The position numbers were made by a program, and so were the translations under genes. Of a DNA stretch of 64,000 bases, positions 26,701 through 43,000 are shown in pieces (within the stretch, counting starts at the first letter, position 1; each line of letters opens with the position of its first letter). The notes beneath the pieces were generated by a model that saw only the letters and a list, made by a program, of their open reading frames with translations, was not told where the DNA came from and searched no databases. Source of the DNA: Apostichopus japonicus (lineage: Eukaryota; Echinodermata; Holothuroidea; Aspidochirotida; Stichopodidae); contig NC_092572.1 of the NCBI RefSeq assembly GCF_037975245.1, positions 30,787,989 through 30,851,988 on the forward strand, written 5' to 3'.

Positions 26701-29560
26701 ATTTATCGGTATCGTAAATTCGATTTATCGGTCCCGCACCATCGATTTATCGGTACCACACATTCTATTTATCGGTATCGCACATTCTTTTCATAGGTAT
26801 CGTAAATTCGATTTATCGGTACCGCACAGTCGATGTATCGGTCACCCACAATCGATTCATCGGTATACCACTTTCATTTATCGGTACCGCACATTCGGTT
26901 AATCGGTATCGCACGTTCGATTTATCGGTACCGCATAATCGATTTATCGGTACTGCACAATCGATTTATCGGTACCGAACATTCGATTTATCGGTAGTCT
27001 CAATTCGATTTATCGGTGTCGAACATTCTTTTAATCGGTATCGCACATTCGATTTATCGGTACCGTACATTCCATTTATCGGCATCGCAAATTCGATTTA
27101 TCGGTATCGCACATTCGATTTATCGGTATCGCACATTCGAATTATCGGTACCGCACAATCCATTTATCGGTACCGCCCAATCGATTTATCGGTACCACAC
27201 ATTCTATTTATCGGTATCGCACATTCTTTTCATAGGTATCGTTAATTCGATTTATCGGTATCGAAAATTCGATTTATCGGTACCGCACATTCGATTTATC
27301 GATACCGCACATTCGATTTATCGATACCGCACATTCTATTAACCGGTACCGCACAATCGATTTATCGGTACCGCACAAATCGATTTATCGGAACCGTTAA
27401 TTCGATTTATCGGTATCGTAAATTCTATTTATCGGTACCGCACATTCGATTTATCGGTATCGCACATTCGATTTATCGGTATCGCACATTCGAATTATCG
27501 GTACCGCACAATCCATTTATCGGTACCGCCCAATCGATTTATCGGTACCACACATTCTATTTATCGGTATCGCACATTCTTTTCATAGGTATCGTTAATT
27601 CGATTTATCGGTATCGAAAATTCGATTTATCGGTCCTGCACAATCGAATTATCGGTAACGCACAATCGATTCATCGGTACAGCACTTTCGATTTATCTGT
27701 ACCACACATTCGATTAATCGGTACCGCACATTCGATATATCGGTAACGCACATTCGATTTATCATTACCGCACAATCGATTTATCGGTACCGCACATTCG
27801 ATATATCGGTAACGCACATTCCATTCTTTCGTATCGCACATCCGATCTATCGGTACCGCACATTCGATTTATCGGTACCGACTTTCGATTTATCGGTTTA
27901 GCACATTCGATTTATCGGTGTCGCACATTCGATATATCGGTAACGCATATTCGATTTATCGGTCCCGCACTATCGATTTATCGGTATCGCACATTCTATT
28001 TATCGGTATCGCACATTCTTTTCATAGTTATCGCAAATTCCATTTATCGGTCCTGCACAATCGATTTATCGGTACCGCACATTCGATTCATCAGTCCCGC
28101 ACATTCGATTTATCGGTATCGTAAAATCGATTTATCGGTATCGCACATTCGATTCATCGGTATCGCACATTCGACTTATCGGTAGCGCACATTCGATTTA
28201 TCTGTACATCACATTCGAATAATGGGTTTCGCACATTCGATTTATTGGTATCGCAAATTCGAATTATCGGTAACGCGCATTCGATTGATCGGTATCGCAC
28301 ATTCGAATTATTGGTACCGCTCTATCGATTTTTCGGTAACGCACATTCGATTTATCGGTCCCGCACAATCGATTTATCGGTAACGCACTTTCGATTTATT
28401 GGTACCGCACATTCGATTTATCGGTATCGCATAATCAATTTTTCGGTCCCGCACAATCAATTTATCGGTACCGCACCATCGATTTATTGGTACCGAACAA
28501 TCGATTTATCGGTACCGCTCATTCTATTTATCGGTATCGCACGTTCGATTAATCGGTTTCGTAAAATCGATTTATCGGTATCGCAAATTCGATTTATCGG
28601 TAACGCGAATTCAATTGATCGGTATCGCACATTCGAATTATCGGTAACGCGCATTCGATTTATCGGTATCGCATGTTCGATTTATCGGTCCCGCACCATC
28701 GATTTATCGGTACCACACATTCTATTTATCGGTATCGCACATTCTTTTCATAGGTATCGTAAATTCGATTGATCGGTATCGCAAATTCGATTAATCGGTA
28801 TCGCACGTTCTATTTATCGGTAACGCACAATCGATTTATCGGTACCGCACATTCGATTGATCGGTACCGCACATTCGATTAATCGGTAACGCACATTCGA
28901 TTCATTCGTATCGCACATCCGATCTATCGGTACCGCACATTCGATTTATCGGTACCGCACTTTCGATTTATCGGTATCGCACTTTCGATTTATCGGTACC
29001 GCACATTCGATTTATCGGTATCGCACTTTCGATTTATCGGTACCGCACATTCGATTTATCGATACCGCACATTCGATTTATCGATACCGCACATTCTATT
29101 AACCGGTACCGCACAATCGATTTATCGGTACCGCACAAATCGATTTATCGGAACCGTTAATTCGATTTATCGGTATCGTAAATTCTATTTATCGGTACCG
29201 CACATTCGATTTATCGGTATCGCACATTCGATTTATCGGTATCGCACATTCGAATTATCGGTACCGCACAATCCATTTATCGGTACCGCCCAATCGATTT
29301 ATCGGTACCACACATTCTATTTATCGGTATCGCACATTCTTTTCATAGGTATCGTTAATTCGATTTATCGGTATCGAAAATTCGATTTATCGGTCATGCA
29401 CAATCGAATTATCGGTAACGCACAATCGATTCATCGGTACAGCACTTTCGATTTATCTGTACCACACATTCGATTAATCGGTACCGCACATTCGATATAT
29501 CGGTAACGCACATTCGATTTATCATTACCGCACAATCGATTTATCGGTACCGCACATTCG
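20764..29560 (+). repeat. Array sub-block with 1,408/1,760/2,422-bp HORs
   Basis: The 23-bp variant CCGCACAAATCG, followed by GGAACCGTTAATTCG, marks unit starts at 21781, 23541, 24949, 27371 and 29131. Spacings are 1,760, 1,408, 2,422 and 1,760 bp, that is 80, 64, 110 (plus 2 bp) and 80 monomers. About 21720-23970 recurs at 27310-29560 with an offset of 5,590 bp. Another landmark, GTGTCGCACATTCGATATAT, recurs at about 22328, 25496, 27918 and 44881. Confidence 0.9.
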
Positions 29561-32500
29561 ATATATCGGTAACGCACATTCCATTCTTTTGTATCGCACA
29601 TCCGATCTATCGGTACCGCACATTCGATTTATCGGTACCGACTTTCGATTTATCGGTCTCGCACATTCGATTTATCGTTACCGCTATATTCGATTTATCG
29701 GTACCACACATTCGATTTACCGGTATCTTACGTTCGATTTATCGGTACCGCACTTTCGATTGATCGGTACTGCACATTCAATTAATTGGTATCGCACTTT
29801 CGATTTATCGGTACCGCACTTTCGATTTATCGGTACCGCACCATTGATTTATCGGTACCGATAAATCGATTTATCGGTACCGCTCATTCGATTTATCGGT
29901 ATCGCACGTTCGATTAATCGGTTTCGTAAAATCGATTTATCGGTATCGCAAATTCGATTTATCGGTAACGCGCATTCGATTGATCGGTATCGCACATTCG
30001 AATTATCGGTAACGCGCATTCGATTGATCGGTATCGCACATTCGAATTATTGGTACCGCACTATCGATTTTTCGGTAACGCACATTCGATTTATCGGTCC
30101 CGCACAATCGATTTATCGGTAACGCACTTTCCATTTATTGGTACCGCACATTCGATTTATCGGTCCCGCACATTCGATTTATCGTTACCGCTATATTCGA
30201 TTTATCGGTACCACACATTCGATTTACCGGTATCTTACGTTCGATTTATCGGTACCGCTCATTCGATTGATCGGTACTGCACTTTCGATTTATCGGTACC
30301 GCACCATCGATTTATCGGTACCGCACTTTCGATATATCGGTACCGCTCATTCGATTTATCGGTATCGCACGTTCGATTTATCGTTATCGCACGTTCGATT
30401 GATAGGTACCGCACATTCGATTGATCGGCACATTCGATTTATCGGTCCCGCACCATTGATTTATCGGTACCACACATTCTATTTATCGGTATCGCACATT
30501 CTTTTCATAGGTATCGTAAATTCGATTTATCGGTACCGCACAGTCGATGTATCGGTCACCCACAATCAAATTATCGGTACACCACTTTCATTTATCGGTA
30601 CCGCATATTCGATTAATCGGTACCGCACGTTCGATTTATCGGTACCGCTCATTCGATTTATCGGTAGTCTAAATTCGATTTATCGGTGTCGAATATTCTA
30701 TTAATCGGTATCGCACATTCGATTAATCGGTACCGTACATTCCATTTATCGGTATCGTAAATTCGATTTATCGGTATCGCACATTCGATTTATCGGTATC
30801 GCACATTCGAATTATCGGTACCGCACATTCGAATTATCGGTACCGCACATACGATTTATCGATATCGCACATTCGATTTATCGGTACCGCACAATCGATT
30901 TATAGGTACCGCAATATCGATTATCGGTACCGCAATATCGATTAATCGGTCTCGCACATTCGATTTATCATTACCGCACAATCGATTTATCGGTACCGCA
31001 CATTCGATTTATCGGTATCGCACATTCGAATTATCGGTACCGCACATTCGAATTATCGGTACCGCACATACGATTTATCGATATCGCACATTCGATTTAT
31101 CGGTACCGCACAATCGATTTATCGGTACCGCAATATCGATTAATCGGTCTCGCACATTCGATTTATCATTACCGCACAATCGATTTATCGGTACCGCACA
31201 TTCGATTTATCGGTAACGCACATTCCATTCTTTCGTATCGCACATCCGATCTATCGGTACCGCACATTCGATTTATCGGTACCGACTTTCGATTTATCGG
31301 TAACGCACATTCGATTTATCGGTACCGCACATTCGATATATCGGTAACGCATATTCGATTTATCGGTCCCGCACTATCGATTTATCGGTATCGCACATTC
31401 TATTTATCGGTATCGCACATTCTTTTCATAGGTATCGCAAATTCCATTTATCGGTACCGCACAATCGATTTATCGGTACCGCACATTCGATTCATCAGTA
31501 CCGCACATTCGATTTATCGGTATCGTAAAATCGATTTATCGGTATCGCACATTCGATTCATCGGTATCGCACATTCGACTTATCGGTAGCGCACATTCTA
31601 TTTATCTGTACATCACATTCGAATAATTGGTTTCGCACATTCGATTTATTGGTATCGCATAATCGATTTATTGGTACCGCACATTCGATTTATCGTTACC
31701 GCACATTCTATCTATCGCTATCAATTCGATTTATCGGAATCGCACATTCGATTTATCGGTATCGCACATTCGAATTATCGTTACCGCTATATTCGATTTA
31801 TCGGTATCGCACGTTCGATTTATCGGTATCGCATGTTCGATTTATCGGTCCCGCACCATCGATTTATCGGTACCACACATTCTATTTATCGGCATCGCAC
31901 ATTCTTTTCATAGGTATCGTAAATTCGATTTATCGGTATCGCAAATTCGATTAATCGGTATCGCACGTTCTATTTATCGGTAACGCACAATCGATTTATC
32001 GGTACCGCACATTCGATTAATCGGTAACGCACATTCGATTTATCGGTAACGCGCATTCGATTGATCGGTATCGCACATTCGAATTATCGGTAACGCGCAT
32101 TCGATTGATCGGTATCGCACATTCGAATTATTGGTACCGCACTATCGATTTTTCGGTAACGCACATTCGATTTATCGGTCCCGCACAATCGATTTATCGG
32201 TAACGCACTTTCCATTTATTGGTACCGCACATTCGATTTATCGGTCCCGCACATTCGATTTATCGTTACCGCTATATTCGATTTATCGGTACCACACATT
32301 CGATTTACCGGTATCTTACGTTCGATTTATCGGTACCGCTCATTCGATTGATCGGTACTGCACTTTCGATTTATCGGTACCGCACCATCGATTTATCGGT
32401 ACCGCACTTTCGATATATCGGTACCGCTCATTCGATTTATCGGTATCGCACGTTCGATTTATCGTTATCGCACGTTCGATTGATAGGTACCGCACATTCG

Positions 32501-34116
32501 ATTGATCGGCACATTCGATTTATCGGTCCCGCACCATTGATTTATCGGTACCACACATTCTATTTATCGGTATCGCACATTCTTTTCATAGGTATCGTAA
32601 ATTCGATTTATCGGTACCGCACAGTCGATGTATCGGTCACCCACAATCAAATTATCGGTACACCACTTTCATTTATCGGTACCGCATATTCGATTAATCG
32701 GTACCGCACGTTCGATTTATCGGTACCGCTCATTCGATTTATCGGTAGTCTAAATTCGATTTATCGGTGTCGAATATTCTATTAATCGGTATCGCACATT
32801 CGATTAATCGGTACCGTACATTCCATTTATCGGTATCGTAAATTCGATTTATCGGTATCGCACATTCGATTTATCGGTATCGCACATTCGAATTATCGGT
32901 ACCGCACATTCGAATTATCGGTACCGCACATACGATTTATCGATATCGCACATTCGATTTATCGGTACCGCACAATCGATTTATAGGTACCGCAATATCG
33001 ATTATCGGTACCGCAATATCGATTAATCGGTCTCGCACATTCGATTTATCATTACCGCACAATCGATTTATCGGTACCGCACATTCGATTTATCGGTATC
33101 GCACATTCGAATTATCGGTACCGCACATTCGAATTATCGGTACCGCACATACGATTTATCGATATCGCACATTCGATTTATCGGTACCGCACAATCGATT
33201 TATCGGTACCGCAATATCGATTAATCGGTCTCGCACATTCGATTTATCATTACCGCACAATCGATTTATCGGTACCGCACATTCGATTTATCGGTAACGC
33301 ACATTCCATTCTTTCGTATCGCACATCCGATCTATCGGTACCGCACATTCGATTTATCGGTACCGACTTTCGATTTATCGGTAACGCACATTCGATTTAT
33401 CGGTACCGCACATTCGATATATCGGTAACGCATATTCGATTTATCGGTCCCGCACTATCGATTTATCGGTATCGCACATTCTATTTATCGGTATCGCACA
33501 TTCTTTTCATAGGTATCGCAAATTCCATTTATCGGTACCGCACAATCGATTTATCGGTACCGCACATTCGATTCATCAGTACCGCACATTCGATTTATCG
33601 GTATCGTAAAATCGATTTATCGGTATCGCACATTCGATTCATCGGTATCGCACATTCGACTTATCGGTAGCGCACATTCTATTTATCTGTACATCACATT
33701 CGAATAATTGGTTTCGCACATTCGATTTATTGGTATCGCATAATCGATTTATTGGTACCGCACATTCGATTTATCGTTACCGCACATTCTATCTATCGCT
33801 ATCAATTCGATTTATCGGAATCGCACATTCGATTTATCGGTATCGCACATTCGAATTATCGTTACCGCTATATTCGATTTATCGGTATCGCACGTTCGAT
33901 TTATCGGTATCGCATGTTCGATTTATCGGTCCCGCACCATCGATTTATCGGTACCACACATTCTATTTATCGGCATCGCACATTCTTTTCATAGGTATCG
34001 TAAATTCGATTTATCGGTATCGCAAATTCGATTAATCGGTATCGCACGTTCTATTTATCGGTAACGCACAATCGATTTATCGGTACCGCACATTCGATTA
34101 ATCGGTAACGCACATT
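29561..34116 (+). repeat. 2,081-bp tandem duplication, near-identical copies
   Basis: About 29955-32035 is repeated directly at 32036-34116. The offset of 2,081 bp holds at every landmark I compared, and the conceptual translations of four separate stretches are identical between the copies. This is the longest near-perfect tandem duplication in the window and must be very young, or partly an assembly product. A third copy of about 29589-31954 lies at 35381-37725 (offset 5,792 on the left, 5,771 on the right). Confidence 0.9.
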
Positions 34117-37100
34117 CGATTTATCGGTACCGCACATTCGATTTATCGGTATCGCACTTTCGATTTATCGGTACCGCACATTCGATTTATCGATACCGCA
34201 CATTCGATTTATCGATACCGCACATTCTATTAACCGGTACCGCACAATCGATTTATCGGTACCGCACAAATCGATTTATCGGAACCGTTTATTCGATTTA
34301 TCGGTATCGTAAATTCTATTTATCGGTACCGCACATTCGATTAGTCGGTTCCGTAAATTCGATTTATCGGTATCGCAAATTGATTTATCGGTAAAGCGCA
34401 TTCGATTGATCGGTACCGCACTTTCGATTTATAGGTATCGCACTTTCGATTTATCGGTACCGCACTTTCGATTTATCGGTATCGCACTTTCGATTTATCG
34501 GTACCGCACATTGGATTTATCGATACCGCACATTCTATTAACCGGTACCGCACAATCGATTTATCGGTACCGCACAAATCGATTTATCGGGACCGTTAAT
34601 TCGATTTATCGGTATCGTAAATTCTATTTACCGGTCCCGCACCATCCATTTATCGGTAACGCACAATCGATTCATCGGTACAGCACTTTCGATTTATCTG
34701 TACCACACATTCGATTAATCGGTACCGCACATTCGATTCATTCGTATCGCACATCCGATCTATCGGTACCGCACATTCGATTTATCGGTACCGCACTTTC
34801 GATTTATCGGTATCGCACTTTCGATTTATCGGTACCGCACATTCGATTTATCGATACCGCACATTCGATTTATCGATACCGCACATTCTATTAACCGGTA
34901 CCGCACAATCGATTTATCGGTACCGCACAAATCGATTTATCGGAACCGTTAATTCGATTTATCGGTATCGTAAATTCTATTTATCGGTACCGCACATCCG
35001 ATTTATCGGTATCGCACATTCGATTTATCGGTATCGCACATTCGAATTATCGGTACCGCACAATCCATTTATCGGTACCGCCCAATCGATTTATCGGTAC
35101 CACACATTCTATTTATCGGTATCGCACATTCTTTTCATAGGTATCGTTAATTCGATTTATCGGTATCGAAAATTCGATTTATCGGTCATGCACAATCGAA
35201 TTATCGGTAACGCACAATCGATTCATCGGTACAGCACTTTCGATTTATCTGTACCACACATTCGATTAATCGGTACCGCACATTCGATATATCGGTAACG
35301 CACATTCGATTTATCATTACCGCACAATCGATTTATCGGTACCGCACATTCGATATATCGGTAACGCACATTCCATTCTTTTGTATCGCACATCCGATCT
35401 ATCGGTACCGCACATTCGATTTATCGGTACCGACTTTCGATTTATCGGTCTCGCACATTCGATTTATCGTTACCGCTATATTCGATTTATCGGTACCACA
35501 CATTCGATTTACCGGTATCTTACGTTCGATTTATCGGTACCGCACTTTCGATTGATCGGTACTGCACATTCAATTAATTGGTATCGCACTTTCGATTTAT
35601 CGGTACCGCACTTTCGATTTATCGGTACCGCACCATTGATTTATCGGTACCGATAAATCGATTTATCGGTACCGCTCATTCGATTTATCGGTATCGCACG
35701 TTCGATTAATCGGTTTCGTAAAATCGATTTATCGGTATCGCAAATTCGATTTATCGGTAACGCGCATTCGATTGATCGGTATCGCACATTCGAATTATCG
35801 GTAACGCGCATTCGATTGATCGGTATCGCACATTCGAATTATTGGTACCGCACTATCGATTTTTCGGTAACGCACATTCGATTTATCGGTCCCGCACAAT
35901 CGATTTATCGGTAACGCACTTTCCATTTATTGGTACCGCACATTCGATTTATCGGTCCCGCACATTCGATTTATCGTTACCGCTATATTCGATTTATCGG
36001 TACCACACATTCGATTTACCGGTATCTTACGTTCGATTTATCGGTACCGCTCATTCGATTGATCGGTACTGCACTTTCGATTTATCGGTACCGCACCATC
36101 GATTTATCGGTACCGCACTTTCGATATATCGGTACCGCTCATTCGATTTATCGGTATCGCACGTTCGATTTATCGTTATCGCACGTTCGATTGATAGGTA
36201 CCGCACATTCGATTGATCGGCACATTCGATTTATCGGTCCCGCACCATTGATTTATCGGTACCACACATTCTATTTATCGGTATCGCACATTCTTTTCAT
36301 AGGTATCGTAAATTCGATTTATCGGTACCGCACAGTCGATGTATCGGTCACCCACAATCAAATTATCGGTACACCACTTTCATTTATCGGTACCGCATAT
36401 TCGATTAATCGGTACCGCACGTTCGATTTATCGGTACCGCTCATTCGATTTATCGGTAGTCTAAATTCGATTTATCGGTGTCGAATATTCTATTAATCGG
36501 TATCGCACATTCGATTAATCGGTACCGTACATTCCATTTATCGGTATCGTAAATTCGATTTATCGGTATCGCACATTCGATTTATCGGTATCGCACATTC
36601 GAATTATTGGTACCGCACATTCGAATTATCGGTACCGCACATACGATTTATCGATATCGCACATTCGATTTATCGGTACCGCACAATCGATTTATAGGTA
36701 CCGCAATATCGATTTATCGGTACCGCAATATCGATTAATCGGTCTCGCACATTCGATTTATCATTACCGCACAATCGATTTATCGGTACCGCACATTCGA
36801 TTTATCGGTATCGCACATTCGAATTATCGGTACCGCACATTCGAATTATCGGTACCGCACATACGATTTATCGATATCGCACATTCGATTTATCGGTACC
36901 GCACAATCGATTTATCGGTACCGCAATATCGATTAATCGGTCTCGCACATTCGATTTATCATTACCGCACAATCGATTTATCGGTACCGCACATTCGATT
37001 TATCGGTATCGCACATTCCATTCTTTCGTATCGCACATCCGATCTATCGGTACCGCACATTCGATTTATCGGTACCGACTTTCGATTTATCGGTAACGCA

Positions 37101-40070
37101 CATTCGATTTATCGGTACCGCACATTCGATATATCGGTAACGCATATTCGATTTATCGGTCCCGCACTATCGATTTATCGGTATCGCACATTCTATTTAT
37201 CGGTATCGCACATTCTTTTCATAGGTATCGCAAATTCCATTTATCGGTACCGCACAATCGATTTATCGGTACCGCACATTCGATTCATCAGTACCGCACA
37301 TTCGATTTATCGGTATCGTAAAATCGATTTATCGGTATCGCACATTCGACTTATCGGTAGCGCACATTCTATTTATCTGTACATCACATTCGAATAATTG
37401 GTTTCGCACATTCGATTTATTGGTATCGCATAATCGATTTATTGGTACCGCACATTCGATTTATCGTTACCGCACATTCTATCTATCGCTATCAATTCGA
37501 TTTATCGGAATCGCACATTCGATTTATCGGTATCGCACATTCGAATTATCGTTACCGCTATATTCGATTTATCGGTATCGCACGTTCGATTTATCGGTAT
37601 CGCATGTTCGATTTATCGGTCCCGCACCATCGATTTATCGGTACCACACATTCTATTTATCGGCATCGCACATTCTTTTCATAGGTATCGTAAATTCGAT
37701 TTATCGGTATCGCAAATTCGATTAATCGGTATCGCACGTTCTATTTATCGGTAACGCACAATCGATTTATCGGTACCGCACATTCGATTAATCGGTAACG
37801 CACATTCGATTTATCGGTACCGCACATTCGATTTATCGGTATCGCACTTTCGATTTATCGGTACCGCACATTCGATTTATCGATACCGCACATTCGATTT
37901 ATCGATACCGCACATTCTATTAACCGGTACCGCACAATCGATTTATCGGTACCGCACAAATCGATTTATCGGAACCGTTTATTCGATTTATCGGTATCGT
38001 AAATTCTATTTATCGGTACCGCACATTCGATTAGTCGGTTCCGTAAATTCGATTTATCGGTATCGCAAATTGATTTATCGGTAAAGCGCATTCGATTGAT
38101 CGGTACCGCACTTTCGATTTATAGGTATCGCACTTTCGATTTATCGGTACCGCACTTTCGATTTATCGGTATCGCACTTTCGATTTATCGGTACCGCACA
38201 TTGGATTTATCGATACCGCACATTCTATTAACCGGTACCGCACAATCGATTTATCGGTACCGCACAAATCGATTTATCGGGACCGTTAATTCGATTTATC
38301 GGTATCGTAAATTCTATTTACCGGTCCCGCACCATCCATTTATCGGTAACGCACTTTCTATTTATTGGTACCGCACATTCGATTTATCGGTATCGCATAA
38401 TCGATTTATCGGTACCGCACATTCGATTTATCGGTCAGGCTCAATCGATTTATCGGTACCACACATTCGATTTACCGGTATCTTACGTTCGATTTATCGG
38501 TACTGCACTTTCGATTGATCGGTACCGTAAATTCGATTTATCGGTATCGCACATTCGATTTATCGGTAACGCGCATTCGATTGATCGGTCTCGCACATTC
38601 GATTTATCGGTACCGCACATTCGATATATCGGTAACGCATATTCGATTTATCATTACCGCACTATCGATTTATCGGTATCGCACATTCTATTTATCGGTA
38701 TCGCACATTCTTTTCATAGGTATCGCAAATTCCATTTATCGGTACCGCACAATCGATTTATCGGTACCGCACATTCGATTCATCAGTACCGCACATTCGA
38801 TTTATCGGTATCGTAAAATCGATTTATCGGTATCGCACATTCGATTCATCGGTATCGCACATTCGACTTATCGGTAGCGCACATTCTATTTATCTGTACA
38901 TCACATTCGAATAATGGGTTTCGCACATTCGATTTATTGGTATCGCATAATCGATTTATTGGTACCGCACAATCGATTTATCGTTACCGCACATTCTATC
39001 TATCGCTATCATCAATTCGATTTATCGGAATCGCACATTCGATTTATCGGTATCGCACATTCGAATTATCGTTACCGCTATATTCGATTTATCGGTATCG
39101 CACGTTCGATTTATCGGTATCGCATGTTCGATTTATCGGTCCCGCACCATCGATTTATCGGTACCACACATTCTATTGATCGGTATCGCACATTCTTTTC
39201 ATAGGTATCGTAAATTCGATTTATCGGTATCGCAAATTCGATTAATCGGTATCGCACGTTCTATTTATCGGTAACGCACAATCGATTTATCGGTACCGCA
39301 CAATCGATTTATCGGTACCGCACATTCGATTAATCGGTAACGCACATTCGATTTATCGGTACCGCACATTCGATTTATCGGTATCGCACTTTCGATTTAT
39401 CGGTACCGCACATTCGATTTATCGATACCGCACATTCGATTTATCGATACCGCACATTCTATTAACCGGTACCGCACAATCGATTTATCGGTACCGCACA
39501 AATCGATTTATCGGAACCGTTTATTCGATTTATCGGTATCGTAAATTCTATTTATCGGTACCGCACATTCGATTAGTCGGTTCCGTAAATTCGATTTATC
39601 GGTATCGCAAATTGATTTATCGGTAATGCGCATTCGATTGATCGGTACCGCACTTTCGATTTATAGGTATCGCACTTTCGATTTATCGGTACCGCACTTT
39701 CGATTTATCGGTATCGCACTTTCGATTTATCGGTACCGCACATTGGATTTATCGATACCGCACATTCTATTAACCGGTACCGCACAATCGATTTATCGGT
39801 ACCGCACAAATCGATTTATCGGGACCGTTAATTCGATTTATCGGTATCGTAAATTCTATTTATCGGTCCCGCACCATCCATTTATCGGTAACGCACTTTC
39901 TATTTATTGGTACCGCACATTCGATTTATCGGTATCGCATAATCGATTTATCGGTACCGCACATTCGATTTATCGGTCAGGCTCAATCGATTTATCGGTA
40001 CCACACATTCGATTTACCGGTATCTTACGTTCGATTTATCGGTACTGCACTTTCGATTGATCGGTACCGT
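34117..40070 (+). repeat. Array sub-block with third copy of the 2-kb unit and a 1,542-bp duplication
   Basis: About 33730-34650 recurs at 37420-38340 (offset 3,690). About 37100-38530 recurs at 38600-40070, with an offset of 1,517 bp on the left and 1,542 bp on the right. The 21-bp variant GCAAATTGATTTATCGG, found at about 34376, 38066, 39608 and 52192, marks this family. Bases 34700-35380 resemble 28900-29588. Confidence 0.86.
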
Positions 40071-43000
40071 AAATTCGATTTATCGGTATCGCAAATTCGA
40101 TTTATCGGTAACGCGCATTCGATTGATCGGTATCGCACATTCGATTTATTGGTACCGCACTATCGATTAATCGTTCTCGCACATTCTATTTATCGGTACC
40201 GCACATTCGATTAATCGGTTCCGTAAATTCGATTTATCGGTATCGCAAATTCGATTTATCGGTAACGCGCATTCGATTGATCGGTATCGCACATTCGAAT
40301 TATTGGTACCGCACTATCGATTTTTCGGTAACGCACATTCGATTTATCGGTCCCGCACAATCGATTTATCGGTAACGCACTTTCGATTTATTGGTACCGC
40401 ACATTCGATTTATCGGTATCGCATAATCGATTTATCGGTACCGCACATTCGATTTATCGGTCAGGCTCAATCGATTTATCGGTACCACACATTCGATTTA
40501 CCCGTATTTTACGTTCGATTTATCGGTACCGCACTTTCGATTGATCGGTACCGCACATTCAATTTATTGGTATCGCACTTTCGATTTATCGGTACCGCAC
40601 TTTCGATTTACCGGTACCGCACCATCCATTTATCGGTACCGCGCAATCGATTTATCGGTACCGCTCATTCGATTTATCGGTATCGCACGTTCGATTTATC
40701 GTTATCGCACGTTCGATTTATCGGTCCCGCACCATCGATTTATCGGTACCACACATTCTATTTATCGGTATCGCACATTATTTTCATAGGTATCGTAAAT
40801 TCGATTAATCGGTTCCGTAAATTCAATTTATCGGTATCGCAAATTCGATTTATCGGTAACGCGCTTTCGATTGATCGGTATCGCACATTCGAATTATTGG
40901 TACCGCTCTATCGATTTCTCGGTAACGCACATTCGATTTATCGGTCCCGCACCATCCATTTATCGGTAACGCACTTTCTATTTATTGGTACCGCACATTC
41001 GATTTATCGGTATCGCATAATCGATTTATCGGTACCGCACATTCGATTTATCGGTCAGGCTCAATCGATTTATCGGTACCACACATTCGATTTACCGGTA
41101 TCTTACGTTCGATTTATCGGTACCGCACTTTCGATTGATCGGTACCGTAAATTCGATTTATCGGTATCGCAAATTCGATTTATCGGTAACGCGCATTCGA
41201 TTGATCGGTATCGCACATTCGATTTATTGGTACCGAACTATCGATTAATCGTTCTCGCACATTCTAATTATCGGTACCGCACATTCGATTAATCGGTTCC
41301 GTAAATTCGATTTATCGGTATCGCAAATTCGATTTATCGGTTCCGTAAATTCGATTTATCGGTATCGCAAATTCGATTTATCGGTAACGCGCATTCGATT
41401 GATCGGTATCGCACATTCGAATTATTGGTACCGCACTATCGATTTTTCGGTAACGCACATTCGATTTATCGGTCCCGCACAATCGATTTATCGGTAACGC
41501 ACTTTCGATTTATTGGTACCGCACATTCGATTTATCGGTATCGCATAATCGATTTATCGGTACCGCACATTCGATTTATCGGTCAGGCTCAATCGATTTA
41601 TCGGTACCACACATTCGATTTACCGGTATCTTACGTTCGATTTATCGGTACCGCACTTTCGATTGATCGGTACCGCACATTCAATTAATTGGTATCGCAC
41701 TTTCGATTTATCGGTACCGCACTTTCGATTTACCGGTACCGCACCATCCATTTATCGGTACCGCGCAATCGATTTATCGGTACCGCTCATTCGATTTATC
41801 GGTATCGCACGTTCGATTTATCGTTATCGCACGTTCGATTGATCGGTACCGCACATTCGATTTATCGGTACCGCACATTCGATTTATCGGTCCCGCACCA
41901 TCGATTTATCGGTACCACACATTCTATTTATCGGTATCGCACATTATTTTCATAGGCATCGTAAATTCGATTTATCGGTACCGCACAGTCGATGTATCGG
42001 TCACCCACAATCGATTCATCGGTACACCACTTTCATTTATCGGTCCCGCACAATCGATTTATCGGTATCGCACATTTGATTGATCGGTATCGCACATTCG
42101 ATTTATCGGTAACGGACATTTGATTTATTCGTATCGCACATCCGATTTATCGGTTCCGCAAATTCGATTTATCGGTCCTGCACAATCGAATTATCGGTAC
42201 CACACAATCGATTTATCGGTACCGCACAGTCGATGTATCGGTCACCCACAATCGATTCATTGGTACACCTCTTTCATTTATCGGTACCGCATATTTGATT
42301 AATCGGTATCGCACGTTCGATTTATCGGTACCGATCATTCGATTTATCGGTACCGCACAATCGATTTATCGGTACCACACATTCGAATTATCGGTAACGC
42401 ACAATCGATTCATCGGTACAGCACTTTCGATGATTTATCTATACCACACATTCGATTAATCGGTATCGCACGTTCGATTTGTTGGTACCGCACCTTTGAT
42501 TTATCGGTACCGCACAATCAATTTATCGGTACCGTACATTTGATTTATCGGTATCGTAAATACGAGTTATCGGTACCGCATAATCGATTTATCGGTACCG
42601 CAGATTCGATTTATCGGTCCCGCACAATCGATTTATCGGTACAGCACTTTCGATTTATCGGTACCACACATTCGATTAATCGGTATAGCACGTTCGATTT
42701 ATTGGTACCGCACTTTCGATTTATCGGTAACGCACATTCGATTTATTCGTATCGCCCATCACATCTATCGGTACCGCACAATCGATTTATCGGTCCCGCA
42801 CATTCGATTTATCGGTCAGGCTCAATCGATTTATCGGCACCACACATTCGATTTACCGGTATCTTACGTTCGATTGATCGGTACCGAACTTTCGATTGAT
42901 CGGTACCGTAAATTCGATTTATCGGTAACGCACATTCGATTTATCGGTCCCGCACAATCGATTTATCGGTAACGCACTTTCGATTTATTGGTACCGCACA

